Positions 47,027-55,885 of a stretch of 64,000 nucleotides of DNA are shown one piece after another. Made by a program: the position numbers and the translations under genes. Under the pieces are notes generated by a model. That model made no database searches. It was not told where the DNA came from and worked only from the letters and a program-made list of their open reading frames with translations. This stretch comes from Bacteroidales bacterium (lineage in GTDB: Bacteria; Bacteroidota; Bacteroidia; Bacteroidales; UBA932): the NCBI GenBank assembly GCA_017554335.1, contig JAFZIO010000042.1:124001-188000 (forward strand), written 5' to 3'. Position 1 is the first letter of the stretch. Each line of letters opens with the position of its first letter.

Positions 47027-48988
47027 TTATTTATTGTTCTCTTCAATTCTGTTGTTGGCGTAATTGGAGATAGCGCCATAGTAGTCCTCGTTGATGAAGC
47101 GCAGAGTACCGCTGTAGTGGAAAGCGGAGGTAGCGCTGTAAGGAAGGGCGCGCAGGAAAATGTACTTGGCTGAAGCGCCGCTCAGGTCTACCAGAGGAAT
47201 GAGAGTAAGCTTCTGACCGACGGAACCTTCCTCGACAGTAGGGTTGTTGTCGGGATTGTAGAATGCGCGGCGGCGGTAAAGCACGTCGGACCACTTGTTC
47301 TCGAAGGCGAACTCGACCTTCCACTCGTGAAGCACGTTCGCGAGGGTGAGCTCTACGTCGTCGGTGAAGCCGGCACGGTGACGGATCTCGTTCAAGCCCT
47401 TGGCAGCCAGGGTCTTGTCGCCCTTGCCGCTCTCGACCACCGCCTCGGCGTAAGTGAGGAGCACCTCGGCATAACGGAGGTCATACCAGGGGGTCTGGGT
47501 GTTGGCGTTGTCGGCATTCTGGTCCAGATACTTGCGGGGAGTGAAGCAGTAGAACGAACGGTTGTTACCGTTGGTATCGTCCTTCAGCCTGTAGAAGAAT
47601 GAGTTGTCTTCCAGGGCTCCGCCGTAAGGATAGTAAGTCTCCTGGGCGAAAGTAGTCCAGTCGAACTTGGAAAGTGCATCGTTCTCCTTGGGATAGACGT
47701 GCACGCTTCCCTGCTCGTCAACATAACCGCCCTGCATGTAGATGGTCTTGCCGCGGAACTCCACGCCGGGATAAACGACCCAGGCCTGGAAACGGGCGTC
47801 CTTGAGCTCGAAAGGCTCGGTGACCCTGTCGTACTTCTTGTAGGAAGCCACCTTGTCGTCGCTCATCTCAGACTCCACATCATAGAAGAATACGTTCTCG
47901 TCGCCGCTGTTGAGAGTCTGGATCTTGCCGTCCTTGCGGCTGCGGTCTGCTTCGCCGGCATAGTAGTCATACTCGTCTGCAAGGTTCAGGGTAACGGCAT
48001 AGCTGCCGGCGCCTGCGCCCATGTAACCGGTAACCACCTGGTTGGGAGACCAGCCGTTAACTCCGTTGCCGTCGTTGGCATCTCCGGTAACATAAGACCT
48101 GCCGAGCAGACCTTCCTCCTTCTTCCAGCCCTGGAACAGAGCCACGAGGTTGGAGACGGCATCCTTGATGGATCCGGGGGTGGGCTGATACAGCTTGTAG
48201 CGCTCAGACTTGATAACGGCCTCGGCGGCCTCGATAGCCTGAGCGTAGTAGTTGTCCTTGTAAGAATCTTCCATATAGGTAAGCTTCTTCTGTACTGCAA
48301 CGTAGCTGCTGTTGATGGGAGCACGGCTCCAGTACTTGCTCTCGGAAGCGGCCCAGAGTGCCACGCGGGCTTTCATGCCCAGAGCGGTGTACTTGGTAAC
48401 GCGCATTTCCTGCTCCTGGGTCTCGGGGAGGTATTCGGCAGCCTGCTGAAGCTGGTCGAGAACCCAGTCCCAGGTCTCCTTCTCGGTAGAACGGGGGAAA
48501 TAAAGGCCCGCGTTGTCTCCGCCGAGCTGATCGTCAAGGGAGTGGTCAACGATAGGAATACCGCCAAGGGTGCGGACCATTGCGAAGTAGCAATATGCCC
48601 TGAGGAAAAGGCCCTCGCCATAGTAGGCGTTGCGGTTCTGCTCAGTGATGATGCCTCTTTCCTGGGCACCGTCAAGAGCCTCAAGGAACTTGTTGATGGA
48701 ACGGATGGTTCCATAGCTCCAGAAGCTGGAGGTCGAAGAGTAGTAAGACGGCGTCGAACGGCTGCCGTTTGCGAAAAGCTGTCCCTGGTCGCCTGTTGAG
48801 AAGGCGTTCATGGGAATTCCGCTGTAGAGATTGGCCAGAAGGCTAAGCAGACCGGACTCGGTGGCAATCATATCTTCTGCCGCCACCTTGCTGAGGTCGC
48901 CCTCCATATCATCGAAGAACTTGTCACAAGAGACGGTGGTTCCTGCAATAAGGAGCGTAAGTACAAAATATCTGAATATTTTTTTCAT
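47027..48988 (-). CDS. SusD-like nutrient-binding lipoprotein
   Basis: A 653-residue outer-membrane lipoprotein (signal LLIAGTTVSCDKFF). It has the RagB/SusD fold, with an alpha-helical TPR scaffold (for example RAYCYFAMVRTLGGIPIV) and C-terminal LRYAEVLLTYAEAV and NEIRHRAGF motifs. It caps the SusC receptor and captures ligand. At 653 residues it is longer than the prototype (551). It follows susC by 12 bases. Confidence 0.95.
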   Translation of the reverse strand: MKKIFRYFVLTLLIAGTTVSCDKFFDDMEGDLSKVAAEDMIATESGLLSLLANLYSGIPMNAFSTGDQGQLFANGSRSTPSYYSSTSSFWSYGTIRSINKFLEALDGAQERGIITEQNRNAYYGEGLFLRAYCYFAMVRTLGGIPIVDHSLDDQLGGDNAGLYFPRSTEKETWDWVLDQLQQAAEYLPETQEQEMRVTKYTALGMKARVALWAASESKYWSRAPINSSYVAVQKKLTYMEDSYKDNYYAQAIEAAEAVIKSERYKLYQPTPGSIKDAVSNLVALFQGWKKEEGLLGRSYVTGDANDGNGVNGWSPNQVVTGYMGAGAGSYAVTLNLADEYDYYAGEADRSRKDGKIQTLNSGDENVFFYDVESEMSDDKVASYKKYDRVTEPFELKDARFQAWVVYPGVEFRGKTIYMQGGYVDEQGSVHVYPKENDALSKFDWTTFAQETYYPYGGALEDNSFFYRLKDDTNGNNRSFYCFTPRKYLDQNADNANTQTPWYDLRYAEVLLTYAEAVVESGKGDKTLAAKGLNEIRHRAGFTDDVELTLANVLHEWKVEFAFENKWSDVLYRRRAFYNPDNNPTVEEGSVGQKLTLIPLVDLSGASAKYIFLRALPYSATSAFHYSGTLRFINEDYYGAISNYANNRIEENNK

Positions 48989-49000
48989 GACTGTGCAGGA

Positions 49001-52000
49001 TTAGAAATTAAGGTTGAAACCGAAATTGTAAGTCCTGGTGATAGGATACACGCCGCCGGCCACCCAGGAGGTGTCGGAGCTTTCGGGGTCGATGTATTTC
49101 AGGATAGGGTTGCAGATTGTGAAGAGGTTGCCGCCGTTGAAGAACAGACGTGCGCTCTTTACACCCATCTTCTGAAGGAATGCAGGAGAGAAGCGGTAGC
49201 CGATTTCGAGCGACTTCAGACGTATGTAAGAAGCGTCGATGTAGTTGTAAGGCTGGCTGCTCGTGTAAGTTGCATTGTGGGAAGAACCGGCGCCGGTAAG
49301 GCGGACGAGGGCCGGCCAGTAACCGGACACCCACTCGGTCTTGGGATCCCAGGGATCGTCGCCGTAGTTGGCTACACGGTAAGAATCGGTATACTCGCTG
49401 GGCAGGTAGTACAGGTAACCGTAGCTGGAGTAACCACCCATCATGTAGCTCTTATACTTGAGGGCAGAGCCGCTGAAGACAAGGCTGAAGTCGAGGTTCT
49501 TGTAATTTCCGTTGAAGGAAAGACCGAACTGGAGAGGAGGGTTGGAACCGGTACCCCAGTTGTAATATACATCATCGGAATCTATGTAACCGTTTCCGTT
49601 GCGGTCCTCAATCTTGTACATACCGGGAACGATGGCACGGTTGCCTTCTCCGGAAGCGGAAAGCTCATAAAGCACCTGGCTCCGTGCAGCGTCATCCAGC
49701 GAAGTGAACTGGCCACCGGCCCATTCGTACCTGCTACCGCCCATGTAGCCGCTCCAGCGGTTGATATAATACCTCTTCCAGTAATCCATGGAAGAAGAAT
49801 AAACCCTGGTCTTCTCATCTTCTTTATAAGTATAACGTCCGCGGGTGAAGGTGACGTTACCCCTTACCTGATAGAAGAGCTCACCTATGCTGTTGCGGTG
49901 ATAGAGGCTGAGTTCCAGACCCTGGGTCTCATAGACGTCGAGGTTCTCATTAGGGATGGAAACGGCGTAGAAGTCAGGCAGGGAAAGGTCGCGCTTTGCA
50001 GCGAGTCCGTTTATCTCGCGCCTGTACCAGTCAAAGGTACCGCCGAATTTGCCATGCCACAGTTCCCAGTCCACGCCGAAGTCCATCATGCGGACCTTGG
50101 CCCAGGTAAGGACGCTGTTCTCCACGGCGCTGTTGTAGTAACCGGTAGTAGACTTGCCGTCGGTGAACACCCATGAGCCGCTTGCGGAATAACCGCCCAC
50201 GTAATCGTAGGGGCTACCCTGGACGGACCCGGTGAAACCGTCGGACCAGCGCAGCTTGAGGCTGTTCACCACAGGGAGAGCCTGCTTGAAGAACTTCTCT
50301 TCGGAAATACGCCAGCCAAAGGAGTATGAGGGGAAGAAGCCCCAGCGCTTGCCCTTCTTGAACTGGTAGTTGCCGTCGTAGCGGCCCATCACCTCCACGA
50401 GGTACTTGCCTGCGTAGTTGTAATTGATACGGCCGATATAACCGGCGGTACGGGTGTTGGTACGGGTACCGGAGTTGCCGGGACGGTTGGTGCCGGAGTT
50501 GATGGTATCGTGGGTATAGAGCCAGTTGTCTTTGTCTGCACCGTAGAAGATGTCGGCGCCTACGCGGGCAACCAGGATGTCGGTAAGTTCGGCACCGAGC
50601 ATGGCAGACACGTTGTGCTCGCCGAAGTGGTTGTCGTAAAGAGCCTGGGCACGGCCGTAATAGCGGGTATTGTCTACCCAGAGCTCGGCGTACTGGGTCT
50701 CAGCACGGGAATAAGCTACAAGCTCGTCGCTCTCGTAATTGTACAAGGGGTGCTTCTTTACGAGGGTCTGGGTCTTGTTGCGGTCGAAGTCGTATGCACC
50801 GGTTGCAGTGAAGCGGAGTCCCCTGAGGAACGGTGCCTCATAAGTAAGGTCTGCAGTATTGGTGAAACTCTTGCTGTCGGTCTTGGAATAACCGGACACA
50901 TCGGAATCCAGCAGCGCGGCGGCATTGATGTTCTCAAGCTGGTCGCTGTAGTGGGAAGGATTTGCGATGGTAGTGGTATTGGTCATCGGGTTGGCCTGAT
51001 ACACATAGTAGTAGAGGTTCCACTCCATATCAGGGTCGCCGAGGCCGAGGTTGGTGCTCTGGCGGAAAGATGTGGCATAACGGAGGCTGAGGTCCTTCGT
51101 AAGCTTGATGTTCACGTTTCCGTTGAAGCTGTAGCGCTTGTAGCCGAGGTTGTCGGCCTTCATGATGGAATTATCGTCGGTGAAGTTACCGCCGAGGTAG
51201 TACTGGATATTCTCGGTACCGCCGGTGACGGACACGTTGTACTGCTGGTTGAGGGCGGCTTTTCTGTAGATTTCGTTGTACCAGTCCAGGTAAATGTAGT
51301 TGGGGTCACCGTTCTGGTATGCTGCAATCACCTCGTCAGTGAAGCGCTGAGGCATCTTGGCCACATCGGACATGGCGTTGTCCCACTTCATGTAAGAGGT
51401 CCAGCTCTCAACGTTGCGTATGGTTGCGGGCTGAGAGATGTTGAGCATTGCAGAAACATTCACGGACGGCTTCTTCACCTGGCCCTTCTTGGTGGTGATG
51501 AGGAGCACACCATTCTGGGCACCCAGACCGTAGATGGTAGCGGATGCATCCTTCAGCACGGAAATGCTCTCAATGTCGTCTGGGTTGAGCTCCTGCAGCA
51601 CGGAGATATCGTTGTAGGTCTCGAGGGCCGTGATATCCTGCGTGTAGCCGGTGGTCTTGCGGGTCTTCTGGGAGCTGCGGACGACACCGTCCACAACGAC
51701 CATAGGAGCACCGTAGCCACGGAGGTTGATGTCGGAAGCGAAAGCACCCGGCTTACCGTTGTTCTGGTTGATAAGGAGGCCGGGGATCTTGCCCTGAAGG
51801 GCGTTCACTGCGTCCACAGTCTTGGTGGCTGCAATGTCCTCGGAGCGGATCTGTGTGATAGCGCCGGTGAGGGATTCCCTCTTCTGTACGCCGTAACCCA
51901 CGACCACGGTCTCGTTAAGGAGCTCGGAGTCTTCCACCAGGGCCACCTTCATCTTGGGCGCGGCCTTGATGTTAGCGGTCACGAAACCGATGGAGGAGAA

Positions 52001-52231
52001 TTCCAGGATGGAGCCCTCCGGGACGGTAATCTGGAAGTTACCGTCTATATCGGTGGCGGTGCCGTTGACGGTGCCTTGCTGTATGACGGCAACACCGACG
52101 AGCGGCTCCTTCTCAACATCCGTAACCGTGCCGGTCACTGTGATGTTATTCTGCGCCAGCAACGCCCCTGCACTGAGAACGAGTCCCAGTACCGTGGCAG
52201 CTGCGCGCATCAGAAAGTTGCTTTTTCTCAT
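49001..52231 (-). CDS. SusC-like TonB-dependent outer membrane receptor
   Basis: A 1076-residue receptor. After the signal peptide (ending GALLAQ) comes a carboxypeptidase-regulatory-like domain (residues ~28-105, VTGTVTDVEKEPLVGVAVIQQ), then the plug with ETVVVGYGVQKRESLTGAI and LQGKIPGLLINQNNGKPG, then a 22-strand barrel ending FGFNLNF. It imports oligosaccharides with SusD using TonB energy. Gaps on both sides are short (32 bases upstream, 12 downstream), so it lies inside a ten-gene leftward operon. The glycan is not known. Confidence 0.95.
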   Translation of the reverse strand: MRKSNFLMRAAATVLGLVLSAGALLAQNNITVTGTVTDVEKEPLVGVAVIQQGTVNGTATDIDGNFQITVPEGSILEFSSIGFVTANIKAAPKMKVALVEDSELLNETVVVGYGVQKRESLTGAITQIRSEDIAATKTVDAVNALQGKIPGLLINQNNGKPGAFASDINLRGYGAPMVVVDGVVRSSQKTRKTTGYTQDITALETYNDISVLQELNPDDIESISVLKDASATIYGLGAQNGVLLITTKKGQVKKPSVNVSAMLNISQPATIRNVESWTSYMKWDNAMSDVAKMPQRFTDEVIAAYQNGDPNYIYLDWYNEIYRKAALNQQYNVSVTGGTENIQYYLGGNFTDDNSIMKADNLGYKRYSFNGNVNIKLTKDLSLRYATSFRQSTNLGLGDPDMEWNLYYYVYQANPMTNTTTIANPSHYSDQLENINAAALLDSDVSGYSKTDSKSFTNTADLTYEAPFLRGLRFTATGAYDFDRNKTQTLVKKHPLYNYESDELVAYSRAETQYAELWVDNTRYYGRAQALYDNHFGEHNVSAMLGAELTDILVARVGADIFYGADKDNWLYTHDTINSGTNRPGNSGTRTNTRTAGYIGRINYNYAGKYLVEVMGRYDGNYQFKKGKRWGFFPSYSFGWRISEEKFFKQALPVVNSLKLRWSDGFTGSVQGSPYDYVGGYSASGSWVFTDGKSTTGYYNSAVENSVLTWAKVRMMDFGVDWELWHGKFGGTFDWYRREINGLAAKRDLSLPDFYAVSIPNENLDVYETQGLELSLYHRNSIGELFYQVRGNVTFTRGRYTYKEDEKTRVYSSSMDYWKRYYINRWSGYMGGSRYEWAGGQFTSLDDAARSQVLYELSASGEGNRAIVPGMYKIEDRNGNGYIDSDDVYYNWGTGSNPPLQFGLSFNGNYKNLDFSLVFSGSALKYKSYMMGGYSSYGYLYYLPSEYTDSYRVANYGDDPWDPKTEWVSGYWPALVRLTGAGSSHNATYTSSQPYNYIDASYIRLKSLEIGYRFSPAFLQKMGVKSARLFFNGGNLFTICNPILKYIDPESSDTSWVAGGVYPITRTYNFGFNLNF

Positions 52232-52263
52232 TTCGGTTATTATTAATTAGGTTAATTAGTTGG

Positions 52264-53439
52264 CTACTTGAAAAGCTTCTGTGCGAAAGTGTTCAGATAG
52301 AGCCTCCAGTTGGACCATACATGGCCGCCCTCGGACACGAAGTACTCGTGCTCCAGGCCCTGCTCGTTAAGTTTCGCGTGCATTTCCTCGGCGCCCTTGA
52401 AGAGGAAGTCGGTGTTGCCGCAAGCCAGGAAGTAAAGCTTCACACCGGCCTTCTTGAGAGCAGCGATCTGCTCGGGAGTGGCGCTGCCTGCAGCGGACAG
52501 GGGGCAGATATAGTCGAACATCTCAGGATAGAGGATGGATGCGCTGATGGTGTGGCCGCCACCCATGGACAGACCTGCAATAGCGCGGGATGCCGGCTTG
52601 GGAACGGCACGGAAGTTCTTCTCGATGAAAGGAACGATCTCGGTGCAGAGGCTTCTCACATAACCATTCATGAGAAGGTCTCGTTCCTCCTCGCTCAACT
52701 TGGCAAACGCCTCACGGTCCCAGCGGTTGGGCATCGGCTTCTCAGGGATGTTGAGGGTACGTGCAGCCGCCTGGTTGGCATTACCGTTGGGCATGACAAC
52801 GATCATAGGCTCGGCAAGACCCTTCTCGATGAGGTTGTCCAGGATCTGGGCGGCACGTCCCATGGAAGACCATGCTTCCTCGTCACCGCCTGCGCCGTGA
52901 AGGAGATAGAGCACGGGGTATTTCTTCTTGGGGCTGGTCTCGTAACCGTACGGAGTGTAGACGGTGAGGCGGCGGTCCATACCGAGTATCTCGCTGTGAT
53001 ACCAGGGATGGCTTACGGTGCCGTGCAGATGGGCCTCGCCGTAATTCTCGGTGCGTTTGCCGGGAACCAGGAGCATGGGCAGGTAACGGGTGCCGTCACG
53101 CTGCACGAGCACGTTCTGAGGGTCGTTTACACTCACTCCGTCCACCACGAAATTGTAGGTGTAAATCTCGGGCTCGGGAAGGGGAATCTTAACCTCCCAC
53201 ACGCAGTTCTCACCGCGCTTCATATCGATAGTGCCGAACCAGGGATTCTCCATCCAGGAACCGCTGAGCTTCACCACCGTGGCGTAGTCTGCCTTGAGGC
53301 GGAAGGTGACGCTGTCGTTCTGGATTTCGGGGGAAATGATGGGTTTCTGTCCCCAGAAAGCAAAATTGGTAAGTTCCTGTGCATTCATAGCCGCAGAGAC
53401 TGCAAGGCTCATGGCAAGGATAGTAAGAATACGTTTCAT
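52264..53439 (-). CDS. CE1-like esterase, PUL gene
   Basis: A 391-residue exported esterase (signal ending VSAAMNAQ) with an N-terminal E-set module (FRLKADYATVVKLSGSW) and an esterase D domain. The nucleophile is in AGLSMGGGHT and the catalytic His in EGGHVWSNWR. It is the closest paralogue, by motif, of the esterase at 43091-44296. It lies immediately upstream of susC. Confidence 0.88.
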   Translation of the reverse strand: MKRILTILAMSLAVSAAMNAQELTNFAFWGQKPIISPEIQNDSVTFRLKADYATVVKLSGSWMENPWFGTIDMKRGENCVWEVKIPLPEPEIYTYNFVVDGVSVNDPQNVLVQRDGTRYLPMLLVPGKRTENYGEAHLHGTVSHPWYHSEILGMDRRLTVYTPYGYETSPKKKYPVLYLLHGAGGDEEAWSSMGRAAQILDNLIEKGLAEPMIVVMPNGNANQAAARTLNIPEKPMPNRWDREAFAKLSEEERDLLMNGYVRSLCTEIVPFIEKNFRAVPKPASRAIAGLSMGGGHTISASILYPEMFDYICPLSAAGSATPEQIAALKKAGVKLYFLACGNTDFLFKGAEEMHAKLNEQGLEHEYFVSEGGHVWSNWRLYLNTFAQKLFK

Positions 53440-53473
53440 TGTGTTTTGATTATTAATGGTTTATGAATAATTG

Positions 53474-54262
53474 TCAGAAAGAATTGCCTGCTGCAACCAG
53501 GGCCTTGGGAAGGCACTCCTTCCAGAACACCCAGTCATGCGTGCCCGCGCGTTCAATATATTCGCACGTAAGGCCCTTCTGTGTCATGCTGTTGTAAAGG
53601 GATTTTGCCTTGCTGTTGTCTACCGTGGCATCCTGAAGTCCTACCTCGATGGTGAACTTGGGGAACACGGATTTGTCTTGCTTAAGGTCTATGAAAGAAG
53701 CCATGGTGGCATCTGCCGCAGGGCTCATGGCGTAAGCGTATGTGAACTTCTCGGGGTATTTGAGAGCGTGATACAGGGTGCCGTAACCGCCCATGGAAAG
53801 GCCTGCAATGGCCCTCTTGCCATTACATTTATATGCAGCCTCCACGGTGGGCATGAGCTCGGTATGGAAGTAATCTTCATAGTCGCCCATATAGAAGGAG
53901 CTGAGTCCGTTGGGCATCACTATAATCATTGGAACGCCGCCCTTGATTTCATAGTCGGATGCAAGCCTGGATGCGTTGCCCTTATCCAGCCAGCAGCGGT
54001 CCAGACGGCTCTGGTCGCCGTACTCGTATCCGTGCAGGAGATAAAGGAAAGGATAGCTCTGGTTCTCGTCGTAAGAGGCGGGCAGCCACACGGAATAGGT
54101 CATTTTCTGGCGCATAATACTGCTGTTGATGGAGCTTTCTACAACAGTGGCTTGCTTGGGGGTCTTGGTAGGATCTATCACACCCCAGGGATCGTTGTTC
54201 CGGGTTCCGCTACAAGCGAAAAGAACAACGAGTGAAGCAATCAGAAGCAGTACTTTTTTCAT
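53474..54262 (-). CDS. Compact esterase D-family lipoprotein, PUL gene
   Basis: A 262-residue esterase with a lipoprotein signal (SLVVLFACSG) and no E-set module. The nucleophile is in AGLSMGGYGT and the catalytic His in AGTHDWVFW. The frame is open upstream, but the ATG at 54262 gives the lipoprotein start and overlaps the stop of the preceding carboxylesterase gene (ATGA). It is a different subtype from the three E-set esterases and may act on other acyl groups such as acetyl. Confidence 0.87.
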   Translation of the reverse strand: MKKVLLLIASLVVLFACSGTRNNDPWGVIDPTKTPKQATVVESSINSSIMRQKMTYSVWLPASYDENQSYPFLYLLHGYEYGDQSRLDRCWLDKGNASRLASDYEIKGGVPMIIVMPNGLSSFYMGDYEDYFHTELMPTVEAAYKCNGKRAIAGLSMGGYGTLYHALKYPEKFTYAYAMSPAADATMASFIDLKQDKSVFPKFTIEVGLQDATVDNSKAKSLYNSMTQKGLTCEYIERAGTHDWVFWKECLPKALVAAGNSF

Positions 54263-55716
54263 TTCTCTATACTTGATTCTAAATCGATTACGAGGTTGGC
54301 GGGGTACGGTTCCCACTCCGGCATGCCCTCAGCTTCCGGTTTGCCGGTCTTGGCGAAGGAAGTCCAGAGGCGGCTTGCGCGGTGGCCGAGTTCAACGGCG
54401 TCGCAGCCTCCGCCCGTGAAGGTGCGGTGAAGCAGCACATTGTCGAACACGAAAGGTATCTCCAGGCAGTGGGTACTGCCGAAGACTCCGTCGAGCACGG
54501 GCGAGGCCCAGTCGAACCTATATAAATACACGGGCGCACAACCGGCTTCGCTGCGGTCCGCCGCCTGTTCCAGGGCGAGCGGGCGGAAGATCACGTCCTC
54601 CTTGTCCGGAGTGAATTCGTTATACACAGTACCTATAATTACAGGCACGTGCTTGGAGATTTCGAGGGCCTCGGGGGTGGACGGCTGGAAAGGAATCACG
54701 TCACCGTCGACCACGGGCACCTGGCCGAAGAGGATGAGGTCCAGGATGTTCTCCGGGAGCTCTCCGTCCTGCCTGGCTTCCTCCCCCACTTTCTTGATGG
54801 CGCCGTTGTAGGCGGCCAGCAGCTTATCGTAAGGCATGGAGGCGAGGGCGTCGATGCCGGAGGGCTTCACTCCGAGGGCCTGCACGGTGTAGGCACCTAT
54901 GCGGCGGGAGTACTTGGGCTCGAGCAGATGGGTAATGGAACCGCTCTGCACGATAGCCTTGCTGAAGAGGCCCTTTGCGGCCGGCATAGCCATAACGGTG
55001 GACACCTTGCCACCGCCGCCGCTCTGGCCGAAAATGGTCACGTTGGACGGGTCGCCGCCGAAGTTGGAGATGTTGTCACGCACCCACTCCAGAGCCTTCA
55101 CGATGTCCAGCATGCCGACGTTGCCGCTGTGGGCGTACCTGGCGCCGTAAGCGGAAAGGTCAAGGAAGCCGAGCACGTTGAGGCGGTGGTTCAGGGTAAC
55201 GACTACCACTCCGTGGTCGCGGGCGAGGTTGGTGCCGTCGTAGGAGATGAGCTCCTGGCCGCTGCCGGCACGGAAGCCGCCGCCGTGCAGCCAGACCATC
55301 ACCGGACGCTTGGCGCCGTCGTTGATTCCGGCGGTCCAGACGTTCACGCGGAGGCAGTCTTCATCGGGGAAACCGTCGTCCCAGTGCATGGCGAAAGCCT
55401 GGGCGTCGGAGTACCAGCCGGCACGCTTGTCCTGGGGGCAGGTGGGACCGTACGCCCTGCTGGAGCGGACTTCCTTCCAGGATTCGGGGTCCTGGGGAGG
55501 CATGAAGCGCTCGGCCTTTGCGTAAGGGATGCCCTTGTAGATGTAGACGCCGTCGTCGATGTAACCGGCCACCTGGCCGCTGACGGTAGAAACAGTCGTT
55601 GCTTTTGTGGAGGTCTCGAGACTCGAGAGGCACTGGCTTCCGCTGTGGACGTGTCCTTCGCAGGAGCAAAGGATGGTTGCGATGATGCCTAGTGCAGCAA
55701 GAGGTTTGAGTGTCAT
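54259..55716 (-). CDS. Type-B carboxylesterase lipoprotein, PUL gene
   Basis: A 485-residue member of the carboxylesterase type B family. The lipoprotein signal is LGIIATILCSCEG. The oxyanion hole is in WLHGGGFRAGSG, the nucleophile in FGQSGGGGK (usual GESAGG) and the catalytic His in GSTHCLEIPF; EDCLRVNVW is a family signature. It is the first gene of the PUL operon and has its own -7 box. Its broad family gives no acyl specificity, and it is unrelated in sequence to the four esterase D proteins. Confidence 0.9.
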   Translation of the reverse strand: MTLKPLAALGIIATILCSCEGHVHSGSQCLSSLETSTKATTVSTVSGQVAGYIDDGVYIYKGIPYAKAERFMPPQDPESWKEVRSSRAYGPTCPQDKRAGWYSDAQAFAMHWDDGFPDEDCLRVNVWTAGINDGAKRPVMVWLHGGGFRAGSGQELISYDGTNLARDHGVVVVTLNHRLNVLGFLDLSAYGARYAHSGNVGMLDIVKALEWVRDNISNFGGDPSNVTIFGQSGGGGKVSTVMAMPAAKGLFSKAIVQSGSITHLLEPKYSRRIGAYTVQALGVKPSGIDALASMPYDKLLAAYNGAIKKVGEEARQDGELPENILDLILFGQVPVVDGDVIPFQPSTPEALEISKHVPVIIGTVYNEFTPDKEDVIFRPLALEQAADRSEAGCAPVYLYRFDWASPVLDGVFGSTHCLEIPFVFDNVLLHRTFTGGGCDAVELGHRASRLWTSFAKTGKPEAEGMPEWEPYPANLVIDLESSIEK

Positions 55717-55738
55717 TTTAATGCAGTTTTTAACGATG

Positions 55739-55746
55739 CAAAAATA
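55739..55746 (-). promoter_or_regulatory. -7 promoter box of the PUL operon
   Basis: The minus strand reads TATTTTTG, a full match to TAnnTTTG, 22 bases before the carboxylesterase ATG. The direct repeats at 55817-55846 lie 71-107 bases upstream. Confidence 0.6.
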
Positions 55747-55816
55747 AATGATGCCCTTATCTTTCTTTTTTTGTCATTTTCAATTGTTTTCTTTAAAAGC
55801 CAAAGGCAGAAAAAAT

Positions 55817-55846
55817 TTTGTTCAAAAATCTTTCTATTTGTTCAAA
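55817..55846. promoter_or_regulatory. Direct repeat TTTGTTCAAA x2, possible HTCS operator
   Basis: TTTGTTCAAA occurs at 55817-55826 and 55837-55846, exactly 20 bases apart (about two helical turns), between the divergent PUL operon and regulator gene. A third copy lies before the GH3 gene at 59966. An AraC-type output domain would bind such paired sites. Confidence 0.5.
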
Positions 55847-55872
55847 TCGTTAAGAGGATGGCTTTTTTTACT

Positions 55873-55880
55873 TATATTTG
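55873..55880 (+). promoter_or_regulatory. -7 promoter box of the hybrid sensor gene
   Basis: TATATTTG, a full match to TAnnTTTG, ends 5 bases before the chosen ATG, predicting a leaderless or nearly leaderless mRNA. No good -33 match is seen. Confidence 0.45.
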
Positions 55881-55885
55881 TATTT

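Noticed and set aside
50510-52246. A 578-codon plus-strand frame opposite susC
   Set aside because: Antisense shadow of the SusC plug and N-terminal domain; no domain match.
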